Source: Halomonas citrativorans (GTDB lineage: Bacteria; Pseudomonadota; Gammaproteobacteria; Pseudomonadales; Halomonadaceae). From it: a stretch of 64,000 nucleotides of DNA. Below, one piece after another: positions 26,949 through 36,279 of the stretch (its first letter is position 1; every line of letters begins with the position of its first letter). Both the position numbers and the translations under genes were made by a program. The notes below the pieces were generated by a model. It was not told the DNA's origin, did no database searches, and worked only from the letters and a program-made list of their open reading frames with translations. The DNA lies in contig NZ_FUKM01000063.1 of NCBI RefSeq assembly GCF_900163645.1, positions 51,990 to 115,989 of the forward strand. Reading direction: 5' to 3'.

Positions 26949-27416
26949 ATGACCGAAAAGAAAATGAACGTTGAAAGCTTTAACCTGGACCATACCAAGG
27001 TCAAAGCGCCTTATGTACGTCTTGCTGATATCAAGCAGGGCCAGAACGGCGACCAGATTCATAAATATGATCTGCGTATCTGCCAGCCGAACAAAGAGCA
27101 CATGGAGATGCCTGCGCTGCATTCTCTTGAGCACTTGATGGCTGAACTATCGCGTAATCATACCGATAAAGTGGTCGATATCAGCCCGATGGGCTGCCAA
27201 ACCGGCTTTTATATCGCGATGATCAATCACGATAACTACGACGACGTGTTAACCATCATTGAGCAAACCCTGAACGACGTTCTGGTGGCCACCGAAGTGC
27301 CTGCCTGTAACGAAATGCAGTGCGGCTGGGCCGCGAGCCACAGCCTGGAAGGCGCTCAGAAGCTCGCCCGTGACCTACTTGCCAAGCGTGGTGAATGGAC
27401 GGAAGTATTTGCTTAA
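26949..27416 (+). CDS. luxS: S-ribosylhomocysteine lyase
   Basis: LuxS splits S-ribosylhomocysteine into homocysteine and DPD, recycling methyl-cycle by-products and producing the precursor of autoinducer-2. The metal site is intact: His58 and His62 in [11 protein letters not shown] and Cys125 in [10 protein letters not shown], plus the catalytic Cys83 in SPMGCQTGF and Glu61. The length, 155 aa, is at the short end of the family (E. coli 171). CGGAG lies 7 bp before the ATG. It follows the YgiN-like gene by 48 bp and is closed by a hairpin terminator that overlaps its stop codon. Confidence 0.95.
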   Translation: MTEKKMNVESFNLDHTKVKAPYVRLADIKQGQNGDQIHKYDLRICQPNKEHMEMPALHSLEHLMAELSRNHTDKVVDISPMGCQTGFYIAMINHDNYDDVLTIIEQTLNDVLVATEVPACNEMQCGWAASHSLEGAQKLARDLLAKRGEWTEVFA

Positions 27417-27448
27417 AACGGTCTTTTCAAACCGTTTTTAAGACCGTT
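27415..27448 (+). terminator. luxS terminator with two alternative stems
   Basis: AAAACGGT / ACCGTTTT (27415-27422, 27431-27438) forms an 8-bp stem starting within the stop codon of luxS. The overlapping pair AACGGTCTT / AAGACCGTT (27417-27425, 27440-27448) can form an alternative 9-bp stem. Only a moderate T-tract is present. Confidence 0.65.
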
Positions 27449-27515
27449 CGTTTGACGCTGCTACAGAGAAAACAAGAACGCCTTCTTCACGGAGGTGTTT
27501 TTGTTTGAATGTTTC

Positions 27516-28787
27516 TTATAACCGCGTATCAGCGGCCAGTTGTTCAATAGAGCGGGCGACATCCTGAGCGTCGTGGAGAATCTTGTTCACAATCGCATCA
27601 ATTTCGCTAACCCTGGATTGCCCGGCTTTGCTTTGTTGAATGACCTGTTGCATGGCTTCGGTGGTGCGTTCGACAAGGTTACTGTTGTCTTTTAGCACCT
27701 GGGAAATTTGTGCCACGGCTTCGCTTGATCCTTTAGCCAGTTGGCGTACCTCGTTAGCAACCACGGCAAAGCCGCGTCCCTGTTCACCTGCGCGGGCGGC
27801 TTCAACCGCGGCGTTAAGAGAAAGCAGGTTGGTTTGGCTGGCTATCTTGGCAATAGAGGCCGTAATTGCATGAATACTTTGCGACTGTTTATGCAGCGCC
27901 TCTACAAGCTCTTGTGCCTGGACCAGCGTTTGAGCGGCTTGCTCTGAGCCTTTTACCATCTCATCCAGGTGGTCGAGGCTATCTTTGGCGGTACGTTCAA
28001 TTTGTGACGTGCTGGTTTGGGCGGAGCCAATCGTTCCCGTTGTCGCATTGGCTTTGTCGACCAGTTGGGTGATATCTGCTGCGAATTTTACCACCTCGGT
28101 AACATTGCCATCTTCATCTTTAACAGGATTGTAGGTGGCTTCTAGCCAGATGCTTTGGCCATTTTTAGTGATGCGCTCAAAGCGGCCTTTGGTAAAGTCC
28201 CCTTGGGCCAAGCGCTCCCAAAAGTGAGGGTTTTTACGATAGAAGTCAGGTGGGCAAAACATACGGTGGTGCTGACCAATAATATCTTTTTGTTGATACC
28301 CCATCGCGGCTTCAAAGTTTTTATTGGCTTCGAGTATTTCCCCTTGAGGGGTAAACTCAATGACGGCCATTGAGTCATTGAGCGCCCTTAGCACGGCCTT
28401 TTGCCGTTGAGACTCCTGATGGCGCTGGGTAACATCATTCGCTACTTTCAGGATTTCTGTCACATGGCCGCGAAAATTTCGTATAGGCACATACGTCGCC
28501 TCTAACCAGACCTCTTCATCGTTCGCACGTACGCGACAAAAACGCCCCTGACGGCTATCTCCAGCAGCTAATGAGTGCCAAAACTGCTGATACTCAGCAC
28601 TGCTGACTTCCTGATCATCGCAAAACATGCGGTGATGCTTACCCTTTATATCGTCTAGTTGATAGCCCATCGCCTCAAGAAATTGCGGGCTGGCATCCTT
28701 AATAACGCCCTGAGGCGTAAATCGAATACACGACGTATGGCGTTTTAAGGCGAGGTAGAGAGGGGCATTAAAAAAGCTTATACGCAT
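27516..28787 (-). CDS. Soluble PAS-PAS methyl-accepting protein (BdlA-like)
   Basis: A 423-residue protein without transmembrane segments: two PAS domains (about residues 15-125 and 137-245; each with G[KQ]HHRMFC, typical of the Aer/BdlA type) and a short MCP signalling domain with the hairpin tip [20 protein letters not shown] near 325. The layout and length equal Pseudomonas aeruginosa BdlA (about 417 aa), a cytoplasmic sensor linking redox state and cyclic di-GMP to biofilm dispersal. AAGG precedes the ATG. There is no che gene nearby. A heme or FAD cofactor is possible for the PAS domains but cannot be decided here. Confidence 0.85.
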   Translation of the reverse strand: MRISFFNAPLYLALKRHTSCIRFTPQGVIKDASPQFLEAMGYQLDDIKGKHHRMFCDDQEVSSAEYQQFWHSLAAGDSRQGRFCRVRANDEEVWLEATYVPIRNFRGHVTEILKVANDVTQRHQESQRQKAVLRALNDSMAVIEFTPQGEILEANKNFEAAMGYQQKDIIGQHHRMFCPPDFYRKNPHFWERLAQGDFTKGRFERITKNGQSIWLEATYNPVKDEDGNVTEVVKFAADITQLVDKANATTGTIGSAQTSTSQIERTAKDSLDHLDEMVKGSEQAAQTLVQAQELVEALHKQSQSIHAITASIAKIASQTNLLSLNAAVEAARAGEQGRGFAVVANEVRQLAKGSSEAVAQISQVLKDNSNLVERTTEAMQQVIQQSKAGQSRVSEIDAIVNKILHDAQDVARSIEQLAADTRL

Positions 28788-29128
28788 TTTTTGCCTTCTA
28801 TATTAGGAAACAGCTAGAAAAGAAGCAGCCAAAGAGGAAGGAGCAGAAGCGCTTTTAATTATAGTTGGCTTTTTGAAATATAGGACTGCGTAACGAAGAT
28901 GACAAGTATCAGCGATAGAGAGGAGGTAATGTAAAGCATAAAGACCTCAATTCTAGCGCTTAGGCTAGCCGTGCGAAGGGGAGCTTTAAAAGCGACGGGA
29001 GCTGCCCTTTGGACGTCAGCCAATAGCACGCGTGAATATTCGCTTTCTTAGCACTAAATGTTCTATAGTGGATTGCTTAAAGGTGGTTTAAGGTATTAAA
29101 AGCAGTAATCACCCGCGAAGGAGGCACA
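28788..29128. other. Intergenic stretch without a gene
   Basis: A 341-bp divergent spacer between the PAS chemoreceptor gene and the peroxiredoxin gene. It is relatively AT-rich near both genes and should hold both promoters. I saw no ORF with coding character, no RNA gene and no strong hairpin. Confidence 0.55.
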
Positions 29129-29779
29129 ATGTCATTACGTATTAATGCGGTCGTTCCCGATTTTGAAGCACAAACTAGCCAAGGGCCTATCCAGTTCCAC
29201 GAGTGGATTGGTGATAGCTGGGCTATTTTGTTTTCACACCCCAAGGACTTTACACCGGTTTGCACCACGGAGTTTGGTGCTGTAGCCACGCTAAGTGCCG
29301 AGTGGAAAAAGCGCGGCACTAAAGTGATTGGTGTGTCGGTTGATGGCGTTGAGGATCACAAACGCTGGGCCGACGATATCACCCGGTATAGCGGCAGCGA
29401 CGTTGATTTTCCGATCATCGCCGATGAAGGCCTTAAGGTTTCCAAACTGTTTGATATGCTGCCCGAAGATGCCTATCTGCCGGATGGCCGTACGCCAGCC
29501 GACAGCGCCACGGTACGCTCGGTGTTTATCATTGGGCCGGATAAGCAGTTAAAGCTATCCATGACTTATCCCATGACGGTAGGACGTAATTTCGCTGAAA
29601 TTCTACGTGCTCTGGATGCCCTGCAGGCAACCGTTAAGCACGGTGTGGCGACGCCCGCTGATTGGACAGTTGGCCAGGATGTTATTATTCCGCCAAGCGT
29701 TTCAGATGACGATGCCAAGCAAAAATTTGGTGAGTTTGACGCGGTGCTGCCTTACCTGCGTAAAACATCGCTAAAATAA
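29129..29779 (+). CDS. 1-Cys peroxiredoxin (Prx6 type)
   Basis: A 216-residue peroxiredoxin reducing peroxides in the cytoplasm. The peroxidatic Cys45 is in DFTPVCTTEFG; the second conserved region, VRSVFIIGPDKQLKL, and the long C-terminal part (VGRNFAEILRALDALQ; TPADWTVGQD) identify the Prx6 subfamily, normally about 210-225 aa. AAGGAGG precedes the ATG by 7 bp, a strong site that suggests high expression. Monocistronic, ended by a strong terminator. The upstream spacer may contain an oxidative-stress promoter but no OxyR site could be read with confidence. Confidence 0.92.
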   Translation: MSLRINAVVPDFEAQTSQGPIQFHEWIGDSWAILFSHPKDFTPVCTTEFGAVATLSAEWKKRGTKVIGVSVDGVEDHKRWADDITRYSGSDVDFPIIADEGLKVSKLFDMLPEDAYLPDGRTPADSATVRSVFIIGPDKQLKLSMTYPMTVGRNFAEILRALDALQATVKHGVATPADWTVGQDVIIPPSVSDDDAKQKFGEFDAVLPYLRKTSLK

Positions 29780-29803
29780 GCGCGCAGTCATAGCGTTCTT
29801 ACT

Positions 29804-29839
29804 AAAGCCCCAGGGTTATTAACGCCTTGGGGCTTTTTT
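29804..29839 (+). terminator. Intrinsic terminator after peroxiredoxin gene
   Basis: AAAGCCCCAGG / CCTTGGGGCTTT (one bulged T) followed by six T residues, 24 bp after the stop codon. Confidence 0.9.
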
Positions 29840-29984
29840 AATAGCGCCTGATAACCCATTACGGTGTTTCTAACACACGTTATTTAACCGTCGTTGATAC
29901 GCTTGGTCTGTTAGTTTAAGGCTTCGATTAGCCGCTGAGCTTCCGCGATGGTTTGCTAGCAGTGGGCAAGCAGGGTTCGTAACC

Positions 29985-30009
29985 AAAAGCGCCCTTGATG
30001 AAAGGGCGC
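29985..30009 (-). terminator. Terminator of the isocitrate dehydrogenase gene
   Basis: On the minus strand the 8-bp stem GCGCCCTT / AAGGGCGC (30009-30002 and 29996-29989) is followed by TTTT, about 40 bp after the stop of the minus-strand dehydrogenase gene. Confidence 0.75.
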
Positions 30010-30045
30010 AGATAGCGATTAAAGAAACGTATTCAAGCCGAATAT

Positions 30046-31059
30046 TTAGGCGTGGACGTACTCAACCAGCGCTTGTGCAAAGGTATCGGTGTTGCCCGTG
30101 CCGCCCATATCGGGCGTGACCATGTCACGGCGGGTTTCTAACACCGTGCGAATGCCGTGACGGATAGTTTCGCCTTTGTCTGCCATGCCCAAATGATCAA
30201 GCATCTGCGCGGCAGCCAACAATAGAGCGCAGGGATTGGCGAGCTTTTTACCCGCAATGTCAGGGGCAGAGCCGTGTACTGCTTCAAAAATCGCCGCTCT
30301 TTCACCAATATTAGCGCCAGGTGCCAAGCCCAGCCCGCCCACCAGGCCTGCACACAGGTCTGAGAGAATATCGCCAAACAGGTTCGTGGTAACCACCACG
30401 TCAAACTGATGCGGGTTCATCACCAGCTGCATACAGGCGTTATCGACAATCATCTCTTGAAACTCAATGTCGGGATATTCGCTTGCGATCTCACGCGCCA
30501 CATCCAAAAACAGCCCGGAGCTGGTCTTGATAATATTGGCTTTATGCACTGCAGTGACCTTTTTCCGGCCACTGCTTTTGGCCAGCTCAAACGCATAACG
30601 CACAATACGCTCGGAGCCTTTACGGGTTACCTTGATCACCGAAATGCCGGTGTTGCCGTCGTCGATCATCTCTTGGCCATCAGACAAATACGCACCTTCG
30701 GTATTTTCGCGTACGGTGATCATGTCGATGTCTTCAAAGCGCGAGCGAGTGCCAGGAAAGCTGATTGCCGGGCGTACGTTGGCATAAAGGTCAAAGTGAC
30801 GGCGTAGCTGTACGTTAATGGAGGAGAAGCCCTTGCCAATGGGTGTGGTCAGCGGGCCTTTCAACGCAATGCCGTGTTTCTCTATAGCATCAAGCGATGC
30901 TTGCGGGATCAACGTTCCATGATTTTCCAGCGCTGACAGGCCTGCATCCACAAACTCGTATTCAAAGCCGCACTCAAGCGCATCGAGCACGCGCAGGGTG
31001 GCATCCATAATTTCAGGCCCAATGCCATCGCCTTTAATCACCGCAATTGAATGGCTCAT
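30046..31059 (-). CDS. NAD-type isocitrate dehydrogenase (isocitrate/isopropylmalate dehydrogenase family)
   Basis: A 337-residue beta-decarboxylating dehydrogenase. TPIGKGFSSINVQLRR carries the Ser-x-Asn pair that binds isocitrate's extra carboxylate, so leuB-type specificity is unlikely. At the cofactor site HGSAPDIAGKK has Asp-Ile where NADP enzymes have Lys-Tyr, pointing to NAD. Further marks: NVRPAISFPG, VHKANIIKTSSGLF, and metal-binding DILSDLCAGL. The reaction is isocitrate to 2-oxoglutarate plus CO2. Most gammaproteobacteria rely on the larger NADP enzyme, so this is probably an additional form. AGAGGAG precedes the ATG. Monocistronic, with its own terminator. Confidence 0.85.
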   Translation of the reverse strand: MSHSIAVIKGDGIGPEIMDATLRVLDALECGFEYEFVDAGLSALENHGTLIPQASLDAIEKHGIALKGPLTTPIGKGFSSINVQLRRHFDLYANVRPAISFPGTRSRFEDIDMITVRENTEGAYLSDGQEMIDDGNTGISVIKVTRKGSERIVRYAFELAKSSGRKKVTAVHKANIIKTSSGLFLDVAREIASEYPDIEFQEMIVDNACMQLVMNPHQFDVVVTTNLFGDILSDLCAGLVGGLGLAPGANIGERAAIFEAVHGSAPDIAGKKLANPCALLLAAAQMLDHLGMADKGETIRHGIRTVLETRRDMVTPDMGGTGNTDTFAQALVEYVHA

Positions 31060-31583
31060 GTGCTACTCCTCTGGAAGATGCGAACACGTTGGTCGAAATG
31101 TTGACCAGGTTCAATGATGGCGCCTTATGCGCTTGACACCCATGGTAAGCGATGGTGGCGCCGAAGCGCATCCTGCGCTGGCTATTCCAGTATACCACCA
31201 GGCCTCAAGTGCGCCGGGGTGCAGAAGAGGTAGGTTGCTGGTAAACTCTGCGCCGGTTCTGCCGCTTAACCTTCAGTGGCAAGGTAACTTCGTAAAATAT
31301 CTCGGCAAGGCGTCTGCGCAATGAAACGCTCATTGGCAACATCTGTAGTACTTACCACTGGGTTGATGACTCCACCCTAAGTATTCCCTCTTTCGAAAAC
31401 GCCATGGCGCGAAAGCGCTTCCACGGCGTTACGGCATTCTATTGCTGTTATTTGGCTACTGACGCTCTTGGCGTCTTCATCCTGCAGCCTGACTCATACA
31501 ATCTGGTTTTGAATGACGTGACATCTGACCCTGTGGGGCGGAGTTAGCGCGTCTTGTTTAATCAATAACGATGGACTCCCTGA
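31060..31583. other. Long intergenic stretch with potential RNA structures
   Basis: 524 bp between the dehydrogenase gene (minus) and sulP (plus), with no ORF of coding character. ATGCGCTT / AAGCGCAT (31127-31134, 31164-31171) is a paired element with a possible inner CACC/GGTG stem. Closer to sulP, AACGCC...GGCGTT (31398-31403, 31425-31430) closes an imperfect hairpin around GCGCGAAAGCGC. The structures could form a 5' leader of sulP, which has only a weak ribosome site. No known riboswitch family was recognised. Confidence 0.45.
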
Positions 31584-33074
31584 ATGGCACTTTTCAGCAA
31601 GCATGAGTGGTTTTCCAATATTAAAGGCGACACCCTTTCGGGCCTGGTCGTCGCGCTGGCGCTGATTCCCGAAGCGATCGCGTTCTCCATTATCGCAGGC
31701 GTCGACCCGAAAGTAGGTCTTTATGCCTCGTTCTGTATTGCGGTGATTATCGCCTTTACCGGTGGGCGGCCGGGGATGATCTCAGCGGCCACTGGCGCCA
31801 TGGCGCTATTGATGGTCACGCTGGTGCGCGAGCATGGCCTTGAGTACTTGCTGGCGGCAACGCTTTTAACCGGGGTGTTTCAGATCATTGCAGGGTATTT
31901 AAAACTGGCTGAGCTAATGCGCTTTGTGTCCCGCTCGGTCGTTACTGGCTTTGTGAATGCGCTGGCCATTTTGATCTTTATGGCCCAGTTACCTGAGTTA
32001 ACCAATGTCACTTGGCATGTGTATGTCATGACCCTGGCCGGTTTAGGCATTATCTATTTATTCCCTTATCTGCCGGTGATCGGTAAAACGCTACCCTCGC
32101 CGCTGGTGTGCATCGTGGTGTTAACCATTGTGTATATGGTGAGCGGCATGGATATTCGCACGGTGGGTGATATGGGCGAGCTGCCTGATACGCTGCCGAT
32201 TTTCCTGTGGCCGAATGTCCCGCTTAACCTTGAAACCTTGATGATTATTCTGCCTTACGCCTTGATGCTGTGTGTGGTGGGTCTACTGGAATCGATGATG
32301 ACAGCGACCATTGTGGACGATTTGACCGACACGTCGAGTGATAAAAACCGCGAGTGCAAAGGCCAAGGCATTGCCAATATTGGTGCCGGGTTACTGGGCG
32401 GTATGGCGGGTTGTGCCATGATTGGTCAGTCGGTGATCAATATTAAATCCGGTGGCCGTACGCGGCTATCAACATTGATTGCGGGCGTTGTACTGCTGTT
32501 GTTGGTCGTTTTTCTAGCCGATTGGGTCTCACAAATTCCCATGGCCGCTCTGGTAGCCGTGATGATTATGGTGTCGATAGGCACCTTTAGCTGGGCGTCG
32601 ATTCGGGATCTTAAAAAGCATCCTCTCAGCACCAATATTGTCATGTTGGCGACGGTCGCTGTGACCGTAAGTACCCATAACCTAGCGATCGGGGTCTTTG
32701 TTGGCGTGCTGCTGGCAGCGCTGTTTTTTGCCAATAAGGTTGGCAATATCATGTACATCGGCTCTACTGAGATAGAGGCGGGCCGGGAGCGTGAGTATCA
32801 GGTCGCTGGGCAGGTCTTCTTCGCCTCTTCCGAGCGTTTTATGGCGGCGTTTGATTTCAAGGAGAGCCTGGACAAGGTGACGATCAATGTATCCAACGCG
32901 CACTTCTGGGATGTTACCGCTGTACAGGCACTTGATCGGGTCGTTATCAAGTTCCGCCGTGAAGGCACTGACGTCGCGTTGGTTGGGATGAGCGAAGCCA
33001 GCGCCACGGTGGTTGACCGCTACGCGATGCACAACGATCAAAAGGCGGTCGAAAAACTGATGGATGGCCACTAA
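31584..33074 (+). CDS. SulP family inorganic anion transporter
   Basis: A 496-residue SulP/SLC26 permease: about ten to twelve hydrophobic segments (residues 15-385), the family signature near [11 protein letters not shown] (residue 40) and [18 protein letters not shown], and a C-terminal STAS domain (about 395-490; [21 protein letters not shown]). SulP proteins carry sulfate, bicarbonate or other anions in exchange or with Na+/H+; the substrate is not evident. The start ATG has a poor Shine-Dalgarno. A tandem universal stress protein gene starts 22 bp after the stop, and this pairing recurs in other bacteria, suggesting joint stress- or carbon-linked regulation. Confidence 0.88.
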   Translation: MALFSKHEWFSNIKGDTLSGLVVALALIPEAIAFSIIAGVDPKVGLYASFCIAVIIAFTGGRPGMISAATGAMALLMVTLVREHGLEYLLAATLLTGVFQIIAGYLKLAELMRFVSRSVVTGFVNALAILIFMAQLPELTNVTWHVYVMTLAGLGIIYLFPYLPVIGKTLPSPLVCIVVLTIVYMVSGMDIRTVGDMGELPDTLPIFLWPNVPLNLETLMIILPYALMLCVVGLLESMMTATIVDDLTDTSSDKNRECKGQGIANIGAGLLGGMAGCAMIGQSVINIKSGGRTRLSTLIAGVVLLLLVVFLADWVSQIPMAALVAVMIMVSIGTFSWASIRDLKKHPLSTNIVMLATVAVTVSTHNLAIGVFVGVLLAALFFANKVGNIMYIGSTEIEAGREREYQVAGQVFFASSERFMAAFDFKESLDKVTINVSNAHFWDVTAVQALDRVVIKFRREGTDVALVGMSEASATVVDRYAMHNDQKAVEKLMDGH

Positions 33075-33096
33075 GCATCTAATAAAGGAGAGCAGC

Positions 33097-33954
33097 ATGC
33101 CGGAACATGTAGTTGCCGCAATTGATGGTTCCCGGTTTTCACAAGCCGTTTGCGATTACGCTGCCTGGGCAAGCCTTGCGCTGGGCGCGCCGTTAACCTT
33201 TGTGCATGTGGCCGATAACCATTCAGAAGTGCCAAGCGAGCCGGATCTTTCGGGCCAGCTGTTTTTTGGCGCCCGCGAGCGCTTGCTGGAGGAGCTGCTG
33301 GGCCTTGATGAGAAGCGTGCCAAGGTCAACCGCGAACAGGGCAGGTTGATGCTGGAAGCAGCCCGGACGCGCGCTGTTGAAGAGGGCGTTAGTGACGCCG
33401 TTACTCGCCAACTGAACGGTACTTTGGTGGAAACACTGGTCGGGCTTGAAAACGAAATGCGCCTGCTGGTGGTTGGTAAGCGCGGTGAGACGGCTCATCA
33501 AGCCAGCGAGCATCTTGGCTCCAACCTCGAGCGGGTGGTGCGTGAAATGCATCGCCCGATTTTGATGGTGCCCGCCACGTTCAAGCAGCCTGAAAAAGTG
33601 CTGATTGCTTTTGATGGCAGCAAAACGGCTCGCAAAGGCGTTGAAATGCTGGCCCGTTCGCCACTGTTTTCAGGCAGCGAGTGTCATGTACTACTGGTGG
33701 ATACGGACAACGCAGAGAATCGACTGGAGCTTGGTTGGGCGCTAGGCACCCTACGTGAAGCAGGCCACAAGGCAGAAGGTGCTATCCGCAACGGCAATGT
33801 AGATGATGCGCTGCAAACCTACGAGCAAGAGCACGCGATTGACCTCTTGGTCATGGGCGCTTACGGGCACTCGCGCATCCGCCACTTGTTGGTTGGCAGT
33901 ACGACGACAGCGATGCTGCGTAGCAGCCGTATCCCCGTTCTTATTTTGCGCTAA
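33097..33954 (+). CDS. Tandem-domain universal stress protein
   Basis: A 285-residue protein made of two UspA domains (about residues 1-148 and 155-285). Each ends in the UspA nucleotide motif: LLVVGKRG...ASEHLGSNLERVV in the first and LLVMGAYGHSRIRHLLVGST in the second. The second, with G-x2-G-x9-GS/T, looks competent for ATP binding; the first is degenerate. AAGGAGAG precedes ATG 33097, which decides against the frame starting at 33064 inside sulP. It follows sulP by 22 bp, so one operon is likely. A terminator follows. Confidence 0.88.
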   Translation: MPEHVVAAIDGSRFSQAVCDYAAWASLALGAPLTFVHVADNHSEVPSEPDLSGQLFFGARERLLEELLGLDEKRAKVNREQGRLMLEAARTRAVEEGVSDAVTRQLNGTLVETLVGLENEMRLLVVGKRGETAHQASEHLGSNLERVVREMHRPILMVPATFKQPEKVLIAFDGSKTARKGVEMLARSPLFSGSECHVLLVDTDNAENRLELGWALGTLREAGHKAEGAIRNGNVDDALQTYEQEHAIDLLVMGAYGHSRIRHLLVGSTTTAMLRSSRIPVLILR

Positions 33955-33976
33955 GTCTCTTTCGTGTTCCTACGGT

Positions 33977-34013
33977 AAGTCGCTTTGCTACGGGTTAGTA
34001 GAGCGACTTTTTT
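33977..34013 (+). terminator. Terminator of sulP-usp
   Basis: AAGTCGCT / AGCGACTT (33977-33984, 34002-34009), with an inner CTAC/GTAG pairing, runs into a T-tract of seven, 22 bp after the usp stop. Confidence 0.85.
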
Positions 34014-34122
34014 AACAATGAAAAAGGGAAAAATTAAAATCTGCAAATGCTGAAATGAGCTTCTATGTTTATTTAAGAGTGTCTTGAACTATTCATCTCT
34101 TGAGTAGCGTAAGGAGCCTACC

Positions 34123-35283
34123 GTGAATTTACCCACGCTTGAACGAACATCACTGCCTTTTAATCCCACCTCCTCCTCTCATCGCTTTGTAGCCAGCCTA
34201 ATGGCCCAGGCTGATATACAGTTCAATGGCGATCGCCCTTGGGATATGCAGCTTAAGGCGCCTGGTGTGATAGAAAATGCACTAGCGCGTGGCAATCTGG
34301 GCTTAGGTGAAAGCTATATGCAGGGGGGCTGGGAGTGCGATCAGTTGGACGTTTTTTTTACCCGCTTGCTGCGCGCGCAATTGCATCAACGTATTAAGCC
34401 CACGCAATTGATTTATCACGCGTTGCGTACTCGGTTGTTAAACCGACAAAACGCTAAACGGGCTTGGGAAGTGGGCGAAAAACATTATGATCTTGGTAAT
34501 GAATTTTATGCGGCCATGCTTGACCAGCGTATGACGTATACCTGCGGTTATTGGAAAGACGCATGCACGCTAGATGAAGCACAAGAGGCGAAGCTGGACT
34601 TAATCTGCCGAAAGCTGCAGCTAGCACCGGGTATGCGCGTACTTGATATCGGCTGTGGGTGGGGGAGCTTTATGGCTTATGCGTCCGAGCATTATGGCGT
34701 TGAGTGTGTCGGCCTGACTATCTCCAAAGAGCAGGCGGATTTTGGTAAGCGATTAATCAAAAAAGGCTTGCCGGTAGAATTCCGTTTACAGGATTACCGC
34801 GATGAAACTGAAAGATTTGATCGTATTGTTAGTATTGGCATGTTCGAACATGTGGGCCATAAAAACTATCGTGCCTATATGGAAATGGCCAGTCGCTGCC
34901 TAAAGGATGAAGGTCTTTTCTTGCTTCATACGATTGGCAAAAATCTTGGTACGACCGTGTCCGATCCATGGATCGATAAATATATTTTTCCGAATGGCGA
35001 GTTGCCTACCTTAAGCCATATTACCGATGCGGTTGAAACGCTTTTTGTGGTGGAAGATGTACATAACTTTGGTGCTGACTACGATAAAACGCTGATGGCC
35101 TGGTATCACAATATCGACGCCAATTGGTCCCAGTTTAAAGGTCAGTTCAATCCAACGTTTTATCGTATGTGGCGCTACTACCTGTTGAGCTGTGCGGGTG
35201 CCTTTAGAGCTCGGGAAATTCAGTTGTGGCAGTTGGTGCTCAGCAAGCAGGGTGCGGTCGGAGGGTATAAGCGGCCAAGCTAG
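34123..35283 (+). CDS. cfa: Cyclopropane-fatty-acyl-phospholipid synthase
   Basis: Cfa adds a methylene group from S-adenosylmethionine across the double bond of membrane lipid acyl chains. The 386-residue protein (E. coli 382) has the N-terminal lipid-binding part with LGLGESYMQGGWE, then EKHYDLGNEFY, TYTCGYW, the SAM motif VLDIGCGWGSF near residue 178, GMFEHVGHKNY with the catalytic Glu, LHTIGKN, and the Tyr-rich WRYYLLSCAGAFRAR near the end. The start is GTG, supported by AAGGAG 8 bp upstream. Monocistronic; convergent with the next gene, overlapping it by 4 bp at the stop codons. Confidence 0.95.
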   Translation: MNLPTLERTSLPFNPTSSSHRFVASLMAQADIQFNGDRPWDMQLKAPGVIENALARGNLGLGESYMQGGWECDQLDVFFTRLLRAQLHQRIKPTQLIYHALRTRLLNRQNAKRAWEVGEKHYDLGNEFYAAMLDQRMTYTCGYWKDACTLDEAQEAKLDLICRKLQLAPGMRVLDIGCGWGSFMAYASEHYGVECVGLTISKEQADFGKRLIKKGLPVEFRLQDYRDETERFDRIVSIGMFEHVGHKNYRAYMEMASRCLKDEGLFLLHTIGKNLGTTVSDPWIDKYIFPNGELPTLSHITDAVETLFVVEDVHNFGADYDKTLMAWYHNIDANWSQFKGQFNPTFYRMWRYYLLSCAGAFRAREIQLWQLVLSKQGAVGGYKRPS

Positions 35284-36248
35284 CTGCTCGGGTCGCGTTC
35301 AGGCAGTAATCTATTTGGCACCCAGCGTAGGTAGATGATCATCCCAAAAAGCTCTACCAGTGACTGAAAAATAATCACTACCACCGCGGCTTGCCACGCG
35401 TCAGGTAGCGCCAGCGCGATGGGCAACATGACGAACGAATTACGGGTGCCGAAGCTGAACGCCAGCGTGCGGGTGCTGGCGTTTGGCAAGCGGAATAACC
35501 GGCCCAGCGCACGACCCAGCCAGCCCGCAAACACCAGAAAACCCATGAAGATAAACACGACCTGAGCCATTACATGATACAGCCCGCCCAGGTGATTGAC
35601 CTGTGACGCTGCAATAATAAAGACCACGAAGGCAAGTAATGGCACGGGCAGTATGCCCAGATGATAGATGGCGCGCTTGATGCGCCCATGCCGAGTAGCC
35701 GCAAATTCCGTTAGCCCGGCAAGCGCTAGAGGAAGCAGGATAAGGCCCGCAAAAGCAACGATTAGTGAGGTGGAGAGTGCCAGATGAAACCACTCTGATC
35801 CCAGAAAGAGCCAGAGATAAATAGGTAGAGCGACCATCTGCACCAATAACAGTAGCGGAGCGGCTGCAATAGCGCGGGGCGCATCACCCTTGCCCAAGTG
35901 GGTAAAACTGATAAACCAGTCGGTGCAGGGCACCAGCAGTACCAGCAATACGCCGACCAATACCGCGGGCGAGAGCGGCAGCCAAGCGACCACCAACCCC
36001 AGAAAGGCTGGAATGGCGATAAAGTTGCCCACTAGCAGCGCCGCCATAAAGCGGCCATCGGTAAGGCCGCGAACCACGCTAAGCAAAGGGATCTGGCTAA
36101 AGGTGGTGTACATCAGAAGGCCTAACAGCGGCCATAATAACTGCTCCAGCACATCGGCCAGCGCCGGTGACACAACCCCCAAGGCCAGCCCCAGGCCAAT
36201 GCAGACCAGGTAAATCCAGCACTGGTGTTTTTCTATCTGCTCGCGCAT
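35280..36248 (-). CDS. ACR3/bile-acid symporter-like permease
   Basis: A 322-residue membrane protein with ten predicted segments, of the BART superfamily that contains ACR3 arsenite exporters and bile acid:Na+ symporters. Marks are LLMYTTFSQIPL near residue 45, LLVLLVPCTDWFISFTHLG near 100 (with the Cys that ACR3 uses), and SFGTRNSFVMLPIALALP near 270. Annotation pipelines usually call such proteins arsenic resistance proteins. No arsR, arsC or arsH is nearby, so arsenite export is not supported by context. It lies 31 bp downstream of the crcB pair on the same strand, in a spacer made of tandem repeats. Confidence 0.7.
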   Translation of the reverse strand: MREQIEKHQCWIYLVCIGLGLALGVVSPALADVLEQLLWPLLGLLMYTTFSQIPLLSVVRGLTDGRFMAALLVGNFIAIPAFLGLVVAWLPLSPAVLVGVLLVLLVPCTDWFISFTHLGKGDAPRAIAAAPLLLLVQMVALPIYLWLFLGSEWFHLALSTSLIVAFAGLILLPLALAGLTEFAATRHGRIKRAIYHLGILPVPLLAFVVFIIAASQVNHLGGLYHVMAQVVFIFMGFLVFAGWLGRALGRLFRLPNASTRTLAFSFGTRNSFVMLPIALALPDAWQAAVVVIIFQSLVELFGMIIYLRWVPNRLLPERDPSS

Positions 36249-36249
36249 T

Positions 36250-36277
36250 GGTTTTCTCGGAGTGGTTTTTCTTGAGT
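36250..36277. repeat. Two 14-bp tandem units between crcB and the permease gene
   Basis: GGTTTTCTCGGAGT (36250-36263) and GGTTTTTCTTGAGT (36264-36277) are in direct tandem, 11 of 14 equal; a third partial unit follows. They make up almost the whole spacer between the two genes. Confidence 0.65.
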
Positions 36278-36279
36278 GG

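Noticed and set aside
29892..29980. A minus-strand stretch reading QTIAEAQRLIEALN before a stop, perhaps a decayed gene end
   Set aside because: Only 14 residues, preceded by a TAG in frame and overlapping the spacer next to a terminator; no family could be recognised.
35280..36248. Arsenic resistance operon
   Set aside because: The permease resembles the ACR3 superfamily, but no arsR, arsC or arsH neighbours exist, so only a family-level call is made.
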